DNA from: Dichloromethanomonas sp964477085
GTDB taxonomy: Bacteria; Bacillota; Desulfitobacteriia; Desulfitobacteriales; Syntrophobotulaceae
Reading direction: 5' to 3'
DNA length: 64,000 bases
Assembly: GCA_964477085.1 (NCBI GenBank)
Contig: CAYZDF010000008.1
Coordinates: forward strand, 5,058-69,057
Shown: piece after piece, positions 35,180 to 43,410 of the stretch
Numbering within the stretch: position 1 is the first letter of the stretch
Layout of the letters: the number at the start of each line of letters is the position of its first letter
Translations under genes and position numbers: made by a program
The notes under the pieces: generated by a model
Told to the model about the DNA's origin: nothing
The model's input: only the letters and a program-made list of their open reading frames with translations
Database searches by the model: none

Positions 35180-35728
35180 TCATGTTGGAAAACTCTTTCG
35201 ATACTCTTTAATCAACCTTTTGAATTGTTCGGGACTCGCATTCTGAGCAATCAATGTTTGTGCCTTCTCAAAGAGGTATTTATGGACATCTTCTCGCCCC
35301 CCAAGGAAACTGATCATCTGTTTGAGACTCGGATCATCGGTCATCAGGTAGTGTTGGTCATACAATATTCTGGCTCTGGCTTCAGCGTCCGCATCAGCCT
35401 GTAACATCGTGATAGGATCAAGACTTTGATCCACATACCCCAGATGCCAGGGAATACCTTGAGAGTCCATGTAACATAAGGGAGGCCCCCCCAGTTTTCT
35501 TATGGCCATAGCGACCATTTCCATATGACTATGTTCTTCAGCAGCGATCATAGCCAGAAGTTCCCTAACGTAGGGGTTAGGCATGTTATAGCTGTGATTC
35601 ATATATTGAGTTGCAGCTGAATACTCACTGTCCTTTCCGCCATAGTGCTCTAACATCACTTGGCCAAAACAAGGGTCTGGGTTTGATACATTTACCGGAT
35701 ATAGCGAACCCATACCGTATTTATACAT
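35180..35728 (-). CDS. CotJC-like manganese catalase family protein
   Basis: The 182-residue protein has the ferritin-like four-helix pattern of Mn catalases, with acidic/His ligand clusters YGGKDSEYSAATQY (30-43), AAEEHSHMEM (67-76), DADAEARARILYDQH (111-125) and GGREDVH (143-149). Its short length fits CotJC, the spore-coat catalase, rather than a full-length vegetative enzyme. AGGAG precedes the ATG at 35728. cotJA and cotJB are not adjacent. It is convergent with spoIVFB. Whether it retains catalase activity is unknown. Confidence 0.85.
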   Translation of the reverse strand: MYKYGMGSLYPVNVSNPDPCFGQVMLEHYGGKDSEYSAATQYMNHSYNMPNPYVRELLAMIAAEEHSHMEMVAMAIRKLGGPPLCYMDSQGIPWHLGYVDQSLDPITMLQADADAEARARILYDQHYLMTDDPSLKQMISFLGGREDVHKYLFEKAQTLIAQNASPEQFKRLIKEYRKSFPT

Positions 35729-35757
35729 ATCATCACACTCCTGTTCTATACTGTTGT

Positions 35758-35778
35758 ATTATATTGTTAAATTAACAA
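35758..35778 (-). promoter_or_regulatory. -10 element with adjacent palindrome for the CotJC-like gene
   Basis: On the minus strand a TATAAT lies at 35763-35758. Directly upstream is the palindrome TTGTTAA-A-TTAACAA (35764-35778), where a regulator could block polymerase. The -35 is not convincing. Confidence 0.4.
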
Positions 35779-35807
35779 ATTGGTCACTTCAAGAGAGGTT
35801 GGTGTTT

Positions 35808-35836
35808 TTGCTCTTGATTTAGGGACATGCTATAAT
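35808..35836 (+). promoter_or_regulatory. Probable sigma-A promoter for the radical-SAM operon
   Basis: TTGCTC at 35808-35813 and a perfect TATAAT at 35831-35836 have a 17-bp spacer; the first gene begins 39 bp later. Confidence 0.6.
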
Positions 35837-35874
35837 TATTTACCAAAGCTGTCCAAGGAGGCAAATAGTAAACC

Positions 35875-37758
35875 ATGTCAGAATTACGTAAAGAGATGGA
35901 TAACAGCAAGATTCGAAAAAAGCTTGATCGTATCCTCCCCAAGGTCATGAAGCCGGGCCGATACGTCGGTGGCGAGTGGAATATGATCCGCAAAGATTGG
36001 GACAAGACAGATGTACATACTGCATTCGTGTTTCCGGATGTCTATGAAGTAGGCATGTCCAATCTGGCCTTAAGGATTCTTTATGGCTTGATCAATTCGT
36101 ATGATGAGTTTCTCTGTGAGAGAGCTTTTGCTCCTTGGCCGGACATGGAAGAAAAGATGGAAGAGGAAGGTATCCTCCTCTATGCGTTGGAATCCTTCCG
36201 TCCGTTAAACAAGTTTGACCTGGTGGCGTTTACCTTACAATACGAATTAAGCTACAGTAACATTTTGAATATCCTGAGGCTTAGCGGTATTCCTCTGAGA
36301 ACAAAAGACCGGATGAAAGAAGAATCGCCTTATCCTCTAATATTTGCGGGAGGGCCTTGTGCGTATAATCCGGAACCCATTGCTCCCTTTATTGATTTTT
36401 TCCTGTTGGGAGAGGGAGAAGAACAATTTCCAGCGGTGCTGTTTAAGATCAAGGAAGGCAAGGAAAAAGGCGAGTCCAGAGAAGAACTTCTGGTTGAGCT
36501 TGCTCAGATGCGAGGGATCTATGTTCCGATGTTCTATGACTTTGAGTATCAGGAAGACGGAACGATCGAGCAAGTGAAAGTACATAAAGGTGCGCCTGCG
36601 GTGGTTAAGAAGACTGTGATGAAAGATTTTTGTTCTTCTTATTTTCCCGAGAAAGTCATCGTACCGTATACTGAGGCTGTCCATGACAGAGTGATGCTTG
36701 AAGTCATGCGGGGCTGCACCAGAGGATGTCGTTTCTGCCAGGCCGGTATGATCTATCGTCCTTTGAGGGAACGTTCCCCTGAGAAGCTGATTGATCAGGC
36801 CAAACGGGCAATCGAGGCTACTGGCTATGAAGAGATATCCCTGGTATCCCTGTCAACCAGTGATTACACCTGCGTTAATCGGGTCTTAGAAGATTTAATG
36901 GAAGATATGCAGCACAAAGGGGTCAGTGTCTCGCTGCCTTCTCTGAGACTTGATTCCTTTGACGTGGAAATAGCAGAACAGGTTCAGAAAGTTCGAAAAT
37001 CAGGATTAACCTTTGCCCCTGAGGCCGGCACCCAGCGTTTAAGGGATGTTATCAATAAAGGTGTGACTGAAGAAGACCTTCTAAGAACCACGGAAGCAGC
37101 CTTCAGGGCTGGCTGGAGCAATATCAAACTGTACTATATGATCGGTTTGCCGACAGAGACGTATGAAGATCTTGATGGCATTATCGGTCAGGCTAAAAAA
37201 GTGCTGGAAGTATCTCGCAAGGCTGGGAGAAGGGGTGCAAGGGTTACGGTTTCAGCCAGCTCCTTTGTTCCCAAGCCCCATACACCCTTCCAATGGGAGG
37301 GTCAGGATTCCATGGAGTCGTTGAGGGAAAAACAGGAATACTTAAAGAAAAGACTCAGAGATAATCGGATAAAATTTATTTACCATGATATCGGAACGAG
37401 CTTCCTGGAAGCCGTTATCGCCAGGGGTGACAGGAGGCTGGCTGATCTCCTGGAGTGGGGGGTTAAGGCAGGCTGTAAATTTGATGGCTGGTCGGAACAC
37501 TTTAAGTTTGAGCTTTGGAAACAGGGAATGATCGAAACTAATATAGATCCTCACTTTTTTGCCAACCGCCAATATGGACAAGAGGAAATACTCCCGTGGG
37601 ATCATTTGAGTTCAGGTGTCACCAAAGCGTATCTTTTAGCAGAATATAAAAAAGCCCTGGCAGAAGAGGTCTCACCCGACTGCCGGGGTAAATGTGGCCG
37701 TTGTGGCGTTTGCCCTGATATTGCTAAGCCCGTAAAATATAAAGACCAAAAACGCTAA
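35875..37758 (+). CDS. B12-binding-domain radical SAM protein (TIGR03960 type)
   Basis: This 627-residue protein has an N-terminal cobalamin-binding-like domain (about 30-240) and a radical SAM core with the cluster motif C281-T-R-G-C285-R-F-C288. The C-terminus ends in a Cys cluster (CRGKCGRCGVC), possibly a second metal site. It matches the TIGR03960 family, which in Firmicutes sits beside the TIGR03936 gene ahead of rng and rplU. The reaction is unknown. AAGGAGG lies 13 nt before the ATG, a rather long spacing. The stop is only 2 bp from the convergent DUF2935 gene. Confidence 0.9.
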   Translation: MSELRKEMDNSKIRKKLDRILPKVMKPGRYVGGEWNMIRKDWDKTDVHTAFVFPDVYEVGMSNLALRILYGLINSYDEFLCERAFAPWPDMEEKMEEEGILLYALESFRPLNKFDLVAFTLQYELSYSNILNILRLSGIPLRTKDRMKEESPYPLIFAGGPCAYNPEPIAPFIDFFLLGEGEEQFPAVLFKIKEGKEKGESREELLVELAQMRGIYVPMFYDFEYQEDGTIEQVKVHKGAPAVVKKTVMKDFCSSYFPEKVIVPYTEAVHDRVMLEVMRGCTRGCRFCQAGMIYRPLRERSPEKLIDQAKRAIEATGYEEISLVSLSTSDYTCVNRVLEDLMEDMQHKGVSVSLPSLRLDSFDVEIAEQVQKVRKSGLTFAPEAGTQRLRDVINKGVTEEDLLRTTEAAFRAGWSNIKLYYMIGLPTETYEDLDGIIGQAKKVLEVSRKAGRRGARVTVSASSFVPKPHTPFQWEGQDSMESLREKQEYLKKRLRDNRIKFIYHDIGTSFLEAVIARGDRRLADLLEWGVKAGCKFDGWSEHFKFELWKQGMIETNIDPHFFANRQYGQEEILPWDHLSSGVTKAYLLAEYKKALAEEVSPDCRGKCGRCGVCPDIAKPVKYKDQKR

Positions 37759-37760
37759 CG

Positions 37761-38186
37761 TCAGAATTGACAGCAAATAGTCTGTGCTATGCCGATAAAA
37801 TATTCCGATTCACGGATAATATGTTTGATAACTGTAACCGCAACCGGGTTGCTTTTGACAGATGGGCTCATACCTAAGATTTCGAAAAGGAATTGGACGA
37901 AACGACCGCTCTGTTCCAGGCAGAAGCTGATCAGCCTCATGACCTGGTCAGCTACAACCTGAGGAACGGCACTTCCAGAACGGACTACGGTTTCCGTCAG
38001 CTGGATGATTTGACTATGGGTTTTGGTTAATGCTGATTCCCACTCTTTGAGTTCCTCGACGAATTTCCGTTCCAGATCGGGTGCAATTTCCCGAATCACC
38101 ACAGTATGTTCATGTTCCTGGTGTTTCCAGAAGTTGGCCTCGTCCAGTAGCCGTAGAGGCATTTGTTCTCCATATGAGAACTGCAT
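37761..38186 (-). CDS. DUF2935-like helical protein
   Basis: The 141-residue all-helical protein contains FWKHQEHEHTVVIREIAPDLE (split at 19-39) with a His/Glu pattern that could bind metal, as in DUF2935 proteins with a ferritin-like helical bundle. GGGAGGGA precedes the ATG at 38186. It lies on the opposite strand between two radical-SAM-family genes that are normally adjacent, so it looks inserted. Function is unknown. Confidence 0.75.
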   Translation of the reverse strand: MQFSYGEQMPLRLLDEANFWKHQEHEHTVVIREIAPDLERKFVEELKEWESALTKTHSQIIQLTETVVRSGSAVPQVVADQVMRLISFCLEQSGRFVQFLFEILGMSPSVKSNPVAVTVIKHIIRESEYFIGIAQTICCQF

Positions 38187-38307
38187 GTTGATGTCCCTCC
38201 CTTCTATCTACAGAAATATGTATTCAAAATGTTTTCGATAATGCTTATATCGTTAATGGATTTTTACTCCAATATTTAAGAGCAGGTTAAGAAAGAGGGC
38301 GTTTATA

Positions 38308-39045
38308 CTGAAAATAAGAATGGCTTATACCAAGAAAAAAGAAACGCGATACATCGCCCATCTCGATCTCACACGGGTGTTTGACAGGGCCTTAAGGCGG
38401 GCACGTATTGATGTTGCCTTCTCTGAGGGTTTTAATCCGCATCCCAAGATTTCTTTCGGACCACCACTACCCGTAGGGGTAGAAGGGTATCGGGAATTTG
38501 TGGATATCGATCTGAAGCTTCCGCCGGATTACCCTGAAATAGAGTATCTCAAAGAAACGGTGGGAAAACTGCAGAAACAATTACCGGAAGGAATCGAACT
38601 TATCGATTATGCCATTCGCCCTCAAGGGGATAAAGCATTGATGGCTGTGATCAATCTGGCAAGATATCAGACAGTGGTACCATTTTTAAAGCTGATCTCA
38701 TCCTCAGATATTGAAGAGGCTTGCCAAAAGTGGTTAGCCCAAGAAGAAGTAATTGGAGTTCGTATTCAGAAAGGGAAAAAGACAGAAAGAAATATCCGGC
38801 CTTTCGCAAGCGAGATCAGGGTGCTCTCCCTGGAGGAAAAGGAGGGTACTCCTGAAGCCTTGATGCAGTTTGATATTATCACCGGTAATGCAGGGTCTGT
38901 GCGACCCATGGAAGTTCTGGAAAGCTTAAGTGAAATGGAAGGGCTTCCAGTGGATATCCCCGGTGTCTATACGACTCGGATAGGATTGTATATTCAAAAT
39001 CGCAAAGGTCAATTACTTGATCCCGTCGATGCTTTGCGAAACTAA
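38308..39045 (+). CDS. TIGR03936 family radical-SAM-linked protein (DUF2344)
   Basis: This protein of about 245 residues has the family core YIAHLDLTRVFDRALRRARI followed by FSEGFNPHPKISFGPPLPVG. It partners the TIGR03960 gene in many Firmicutes, with unknown function. The first ATG (38320) lies 20 nt after GAGGG and cuts off conserved residues. A CTG at 38308 lies 8 nt after GAGGG and gives LKIRMAYTKKKETRYIAHLDL, matching the family N-terminus, so I place the start there; the ATG remains possible. It leads toward rng. Confidence 0.85.
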   Translation: MKIRMAYTKKKETRYIAHLDLTRVFDRALRRARIDVAFSEGFNPHPKISFGPPLPVGVEGYREFVDIDLKLPPDYPEIEYLKETVGKLQKQLPEGIELIDYAIRPQGDKALMAVINLARYQTVVPFLKLISSSDIEEACQKWLAQEEVIGVRIQKGKKTERNIRPFASEIRVLSLEEKEGTPEALMQFDIITGNAGSVRPMEVLESLSEMEGLPVDIPGVYTTRIGLYIQNRKGQLLDPVDALRN

Positions 39046-39103
39046 AATAATTCTAAATGAAATAACAGAGCCCAAAATGATATGGTGAAAGCTGGTAAAA
39101 ACT

Positions 39104-40351
39104 TTGAAAGAGATTATTATCACTTCAGCCGATAACCAAATACGGGCAGCGGTTCTGGTAGACGGGAAGCTGATTGAGCTTCTGGATGATACCGAGAGAG
39201 AATCACGGCTGGCTGGAAGCATCTACAAAGGAAAGGTCAATAATATCGTTAAGGGAATTCAGGCTGCCTTTGTGGATATTGGTTTGGGGAAGAATGCATT
39301 TCTTTACGTCGGAGATGTTATCAGAGCTGAATACATGGAAGATGAAAAAGTCACTCCCGCAGTCCTGCCATCTATCGAAAACCTTCTGCAAGTCGGACAA
39401 GAAGTCATTGTCCAGATCGTCAGGGAACCTGTTGGCAACAAAGGGGCAAGGGTAACGACCAACCTGTCTTTACCGGGTCGTTATGTGGTCATGCTGCCTG
39501 GAAGTAAGGAATATATCGGTGTTTCCCGCAAAATTGAAGATGATAAAGAAAAACAACGCCTTTATCAGCTGGGATCCAGACTAAAACCTGATAATACAGG
39601 TTTGATTATTCGTACTTTAGCAGAGGGAATCACTGAAAAAGAATTCCTGGAAGATATGGAAAACCTGATCCGGCAATATGAGGAAATAATCCGGCGAATT
39701 CAGGATAAAAGCGTTAAAGGTCTGATTTATTCCAGTAACGATACTTTTTCACGTTTGTTGCGAGAAACAATTGACGATGAGGTAGAGAAGATTATCGTTG
39801 ACAATGGGGATTTGGCAGAGCTCCTAAGGAATAAACTAAAGGAGATTGATTGTTCAGCCTCTGGCAAAGTGTGGACGAATCTTAAAGAATCTCTGTTTAA
39901 CCGATATGATATTAACACGGAAATCAGGAATTCCCTGCAACCTAAGGTACTCCTGGAAAGTGGGGGCTATCTGATTATTGAACAGACTGAGGCTTTGACA
40001 GCAATCGATGTTAACTCTGGAAAATATGTTGGTAAAGACTCGCTCCACGATACGATGCTGAACCTCAATATTGAAGCAGCATACGAGATTTCCAGGCAGA
40101 TTCGGCTTCGCAATCTCAGTGGCATTATTATTTTGGACTTTATCGACATGGAGAATAGTAAGGATTGGGAACAGCTGATAGAAGTTCTCAGCGAAGCTTT
40201 TAAGAAAGATAAAGTCAAATGCAAAGTGATGGGACGGACAAAATTAGGCTTAATCGAAGTCACCAGAAAGAAGGAAGGGCAGACTCTTGTTGCAAGATAT
40301 ACCACGAAGTGTCCGACCTGCAGTGGCAAAGGCTGGTTGCCTCGAAGGTAA
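39104..40351 (+). CDS. rng: Ribonuclease G/E family endoribonuclease
   Basis: This endonuclease cuts single-stranded RNA in rRNA maturation and mRNA decay. It has an S1 domain (about 37-120) and the RNase E/G catalytic domain with the Mg2+ ligands Asp302 (AIDVNSGKYVG) and Asp345 (IILDFIDM). The zinc-link CPTC is at 403-406. At 415 residues it is a short RNase G-like form without the degradosome tail. The start is TTG at 39104, with only a weak ribosome binding site. It is next to rplU, its usual neighbour. Confidence 0.93.
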   Translation: MKEIIITSADNQIRAAVLVDGKLIELLDDTERESRLAGSIYKGKVNNIVKGIQAAFVDIGLGKNAFLYVGDVIRAEYMEDEKVTPAVLPSIENLLQVGQEVIVQIVREPVGNKGARVTTNLSLPGRYVVMLPGSKEYIGVSRKIEDDKEKQRLYQLGSRLKPDNTGLIIRTLAEGITEKEFLEDMENLIRQYEEIIRRIQDKSVKGLIYSSNDTFSRLLRETIDDEVEKIIVDNGDLAELLRNKLKEIDCSASGKVWTNLKESLFNRYDINTEIRNSLQPKVLLESGGYLIIEQTEALTAIDVNSGKYVGKDSLHDTMLNLNIEAAYEISRQIRLRNLSGIIILDFIDMENSKDWEQLIEVLSEAFKKDKVKCKVMGRTKLGLIEVTRKKEGQTLVARYTTKCPTCSGKGWLPRR

Positions 40352-40390
40352 ACCAATTGGCATGATTATTTAAAGTTTGTTTTTCCATTG

Positions 40391-40420
40391 TTGACGAAGG
40401 ATAGTGAATAATGATAAAAT
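40391..40420 (+). promoter_or_regulatory. Probable promoter for rplU-rpmA
   Basis: TTGACG at 40391-40396 and TAAAAT at 40415-40420 are 18 bp apart, after rng and ahead of the L21 leader. Confidence 0.65.
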
Positions 40421-40427
40421 ATTGAAA

Positions 40428-40525
40428 CGTGGTAACTTCTTGCCACAACCGCACTTGCCAGGTACGATAACGGGTTTTTTGATAAAAACCGACCTCAAAA
40501 GGCGAGTCTGGGTATGGGAGGTGTA
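40428..40525 (+). promoter_or_regulatory. Candidate L21 ribosomal-protein leader
   Basis: The roughly 100-nt 5' leader of rplU is structured: GTGG/CCAC near 40430-40446, GGTTTTT/AAAAACC at 40473-40490, then a conserved-looking GGCGAGTCTGGGTATGGGAGG that includes the ribosome binding site. Firmicute rplU genes often carry an autoregulatory L21 leader at this position. I could not verify the consensus. Confidence 0.45.
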
Positions 40526-40531
40526 AAAAAT

Positions 40532-40843
40532 ATGTATGCAATTATCGAAACCGGTGGTAAACAGTACAAAGTTCAAGAAGGCGATGTAATCAATGTTGAA
40601 AAGCTTGTCGCTTCTGAAGGACAAACCTTAGACATTAGCCAGGTACTGCTTGTTGAAAAGAACGGAACCGTAACAGTGGGTACTCCTGTCGTTGAAGGAG
40701 CCTCTGTTGTCGTTAAAGTTGTGCAGCACGGTAAAGGTGATAAAGTTATTGCTTTCCGTTATAAATCCAAAAAGCATGTCCGTGTGAAAAAAGGTCATCG
40801 TCAACCTTACACAAAGCTTTCCGTTGAAAAAATTAATGCGTAA
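40532..40843 (+). CDS. rplU: 50S ribosomal protein L21
   Basis: The 103-residue protein begins MYAIIETGGKQYKVQEGD and ends with the basic RYKSKKHVRVKKGHRQPYT region, both diagnostic of L21. GGGAGGTG lies upstream of the ATG at 40532; the longer frame to 40514 runs through this ribosome binding site. rpmA follows after 48 bp with no gene between. Confidence 0.97.
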   Translation: MYAIIETGGKQYKVQEGDVINVEKLVASEGQTLDISQVLLVEKNGTVTVGTPVVEGASVVVKVVQHGKGDKVIAFRYKSKKHVRVKKGHRQPYTKLSVEKINA

Positions 40844-40891
40844 ATTTGTCTCTTATTATATAATGTCTTTCACTCAAGGAGGTGAACTTTC

Positions 40892-41167
40892 ATGGCTCAT
40901 AAGAAAGGTGTAGGTAGTACCCGAAACGGTAGAGATAGCCAAGCCCAACGACTGGGAGTAAAACGTTCTGATGGTCAGTTCGTTTCAGCCGGAAATATCT
41001 TAGTTCGTCAACGTGGCACGAAGTTACATCCTGGCAAGAACTGTGGGATCGGCAGTGACGATACGCTGTTTGCTCTGATCGACGGTTACGTTAAATTTGA
41101 ACGTAAAGACAAGTTCCGCAAACAAGTAAGTGTTTATGCGGAGAACGGTGTTGCTCAAGCCCAATAA
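40892..41167 (+). CDS. rpmA: 50S ribosomal protein L27 (without N-terminal extension)
   Basis: The 91-residue protein starts MAHKKGVGSTRNGRDS, the mature type of L27. Most Firmicutes have an N-terminal extension that the protease Prp removes; it is absent here, as is the prp gene normally found between rplU and rpmA. AAGGAGGTG lies before the ATG. A terminator-like hairpin follows. Confidence 0.97.
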   Translation: MAHKKGVGSTRNGRDSQAQRLGVKRSDGQFVSAGNILVRQRGTKLHPGKNCGIGSDDTLFALIDGYVKFERKDKFRKQVSVYAENGVAQAQ

Positions 41168-41183
41168 CCATAGTAACTGACAT

Positions 41184-41208
41184 ACCCCTGGGTTTACCCA
41201 GGGGTTTG
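41184..41208 (+). terminator. Hairpin terminator after rpmA
   Basis: ACCCCTGGGT (41184-41193) and ACCCAGGGGT (41196-41205) form a perfect inverted repeat with a short TTTG tail. The T tract is weak, so some readthrough into spo0B-obg is likely. Confidence 0.65.
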
Positions 41209-41265
41209 CTGTCGTTAGCGACAATGAGAAGATTCGCAATGAGTCAAATGAAAAAAGGAGGAAAA

Positions 41266-41763
41266 ATGACTGACTTTGCTAAAACCCTGTTAAATGAACA
41301 ACTTGATCATTACCAGATTCAGCGCCATGACTTCCTAAATAACTTTCAGGTCATTCGAGGATATCTTCAGCTTAATATGCCGGAGAAGGCTTTAAGATAT
41401 ATTGATGAAGCGATTGCTGCTCTTCTGCCCCAACAGGAGATCTACAAGGTTGGAAATAAAGATATGTTAGCCATTCTCCTCGGGTGGTTTTTTGGTTTGC
41501 GTTTAAAAGGGGTAGAAATGACAATTGACTTTCCGCCTGAGATAAAGCAAGAAGCATTCTGGCAGGAATTCTGGAACGAAGAATATGCTTTGCAGTTTTA
41601 TGGATACACTAAAGAATGCGTCAATCTCATTCCTCTTGAGGAGAATCCTGAGGATTTATTGGCAGAGATTCATCTGTTATCTGCCCCTCGGGGATTAAGG
41701 TGTGAATTTAAGCTTCTTAATCGAGGGAAAGTTTATGTTACAAGGGATTTTTTAACAAAATAA
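41266..41763 (+). CDS. spo0B: Spo0B-like phosphotransferase
   Basis: The 165-residue protein has the Spo0B-type helical hairpin around RHDFLNNFQVIRGYLQLNMPEKALRYID; His21 is the probable phosphate-accepting residue. In Bacillus, Spo0B relays phosphate from Spo0F to Spo0A and its gene lies just upstream of obg, as here. AAAGGAGG lies before the ATG at 41266. The C-terminal half is a degenerate kinase-like domain. In Clostridia Spo0F is often missing, so its partner here is uncertain. Confidence 0.8.
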   Translation: MTDFAKTLLNEQLDHYQIQRHDFLNNFQVIRGYLQLNMPEKALRYIDEAIAALLPQQEIYKVGNKDMLAILLGWFFGLRLKGVEMTIDFPPEIKQEAFWQEFWNEEYALQFYGYTKECVNLIPLEENPEDLLAEIHLLSAPRGLRCEFKLLNRGKVYVTRDFLTK

Positions 41764-41804
41764 ATCCAGCCTAAATGCTGTTTGCACAGAGGTGTTTTAC
41801 ATTT

Positions 41805-43079
41805 ATGTTTTATGATCGGACGAAAGTCTATGTCAAAGCCGGTGACGGCGGAGCAGGTGCGGTTTCTTTCCGCAGGGAGAAATACGTTCCTATGGGAGGT
41901 CCTAACGGCGGAGATGGTGGCCGTGGAGGAAATATTATCTTGGAAGCGGATGAAGGCTTAAGAACACTTGTCGATTTTCGTTATAAGAGACATTACAAAG
42001 CTGAGCGGGGAGAACATGGAGAAGGGAAAGACATGCATGGCAAAGGCGCTGAAGACCTTGTTCTGCGCATCCCTGCCGGAACCATTGTTAAAGACGATGA
42101 TAATGGTGAAATAGTGGCTGACCTCACTAAACATGGTCAAAGAGTGTTAATCGCCAAAGGCGGTCGTGGCGGTCGCGGTAATGCCCGGTTTATGAGCAAT
42201 ACAAATAAAGCTCCTACTGTTGCTGAAAGAGGGGAACCGGGCGAGGAACGGTGGCTTCTGCTTGAGCTGAAACTGCTTGCCGATGTAGGACTAGTCGGTT
42301 TTCCCAATGTAGGTAAATCCACCCTCATTTCCAGGGTTTCCGCAGCTCGTCCTAAGATAGCCGATTACCACTTCACGACCTTGGTGCCAAATCTGGGAGT
42401 GGTTAAAATAGAAGAGGAAAGCTTCGTAATGGCGGATATCCCCGGAATCATTGAAGGGGCTCATACTGGAGCCGGACTAGGACATGAATTCCTGCGTCAC
42501 ATCGAACGTACCCGATTACTCTTGCACGTATTAGACATATCAGGGTCAGAAGGCCGAGATCCGATTGAAGACTTTAAAATCATTAACAGAGAGCTAAAGG
42601 AATACAGTCCGGCCTTAGCTGAGAGACCCATGATTGTCGTTCCCAATAAGATGGATGTCAGTGGCGCAGAGGAGAATTTAACCAGGCTAAAAGCTTTTTT
42701 GCAGGACCAATATGAGATATTTCCCATTTCAGCAGTCACTGGTGAAGGGATCCAGGAGGTGTTGCACAGGGTGATTCAAATTTTACCCCAGGTACCACCG
42801 ATTGAATTTTCAGCCAATCCTGATGAGCATCGATACGTTCAGGCTCAGGAACAAGAGCGATTCAGAATTGAACGGGAAGAAATGAAATATGTGATCAAAG
42901 GCAGAGAAATCGAAAGACATGCAGCCATGGCATATTTGGATACGGACGATGGAGTGATGCGTTTTCAGAATATCCTTAAGGTCATGGGCGTTGACGATGC
43001 CCTCCGGGCCGAGGGGATAAAAGACGGTGACAAAGTACAAATCGGAGATCTTGAATTGGAATGGTCTGAAGGAGGTTAA
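41805..43079 (+). CDS. obg: GTPase Obg/CgtA
   Basis: Obg is an essential GTPase in 50S assembly and stress signalling. The Gly-rich Obg fold (KAGDGGAGAVSFRREKYVP... in part) fills residues 1-158, the P-loop GFPNVGKST is at 165-173, and a C-terminal OCT domain occupies about 345-415. The 424-residue length is typical. The ATG at 41805 has AGAGGTG about 12 nt upstream. Confidence 0.97.
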   Translation: MFYDRTKVYVKAGDGGAGAVSFRREKYVPMGGPNGGDGGRGGNIILEADEGLRTLVDFRYKRHYKAERGEHGEGKDMHGKGAEDLVLRIPAGTIVKDDDNGEIVADLTKHGQRVLIAKGGRGGRGNARFMSNTNKAPTVAERGEPGEERWLLLELKLLADVGLVGFPNVGKSTLISRVSAARPKIADYHFTTLVPNLGVVKIEEESFVMADIPGIIEGAHTGAGLGHEFLRHIERTRLLLHVLDISGSEGRDPIEDFKIINRELKEYSPALAERPMIVVPNKMDVSGAEENLTRLKAFLQDQYEIFPISAVTGEGIQEVLHRVIQILPQVPPIEFSANPDEHRYVQAQEQERFRIEREEMKYVIKGREIERHAAMAYLDTDDGVMRFQNILKVMGVDDALRAEGIKDGDKVQIGDLELEWSEGG

Positions 43080-43084
43080 TCGTC

Positions 43085-43378
43085 GTGCTGACAGGTAAGC
43101 AGAAAAGATATTTAAGATCATTGGGAAACGAAATGGAGCCGATTCTTTTCGTCGGCAAAGAAGAAATAACAGCAAATATCATCAAACAAACGGATGATGC
43201 GCTGGAAGCCAGGGAACTGATTAAAGGCCGCGTTCTTCAAAACTGTGCTGATGTACCACAGAATATTGCTTCTCAATTAGCTGAGGCCACCAAGGCTGAA
43301 CTCGTACAAGTGATCGGCCGTAATTTTCTTCTCTATCGGATGTCTCAGGACAAACCAAAATTTGAACTGCCGCTTTAA
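43085..43378 (+). CDS. yhbY: YhbY-family RNA-binding protein
   Basis: This 97-residue CRM-domain protein binds pre-50S RNA. It begins LTGKQKRYLRSLGNEMEPILFVGK and contains the GRNFLLYR end of the CRM fold. The start is GTG at 43085 with GAAGGAGGT upstream inside the end of obg. It continues the obg-yhbY-nadD order. Confidence 0.93.
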   Translation: MLTGKQKRYLRSLGNEMEPILFVGKEEITANIIKQTDDALEARELIKGRVLQNCADVPQNIASQLAEATKAELVQVIGRNFLLYRMSQDKPKFELPL

Positions 43379-43410
43379 TTATAAATATACATAAGACCGG
43401 GGAGATTAAG

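Noticed and set aside
35764..35778. TTGTTAA-A-TTAACAA as a Rex operator
   Set aside because: The half-sites resemble clostridial Rex sites, but the 1-bp spacing is too short for the usual operator, so only a generic palindrome was reported.
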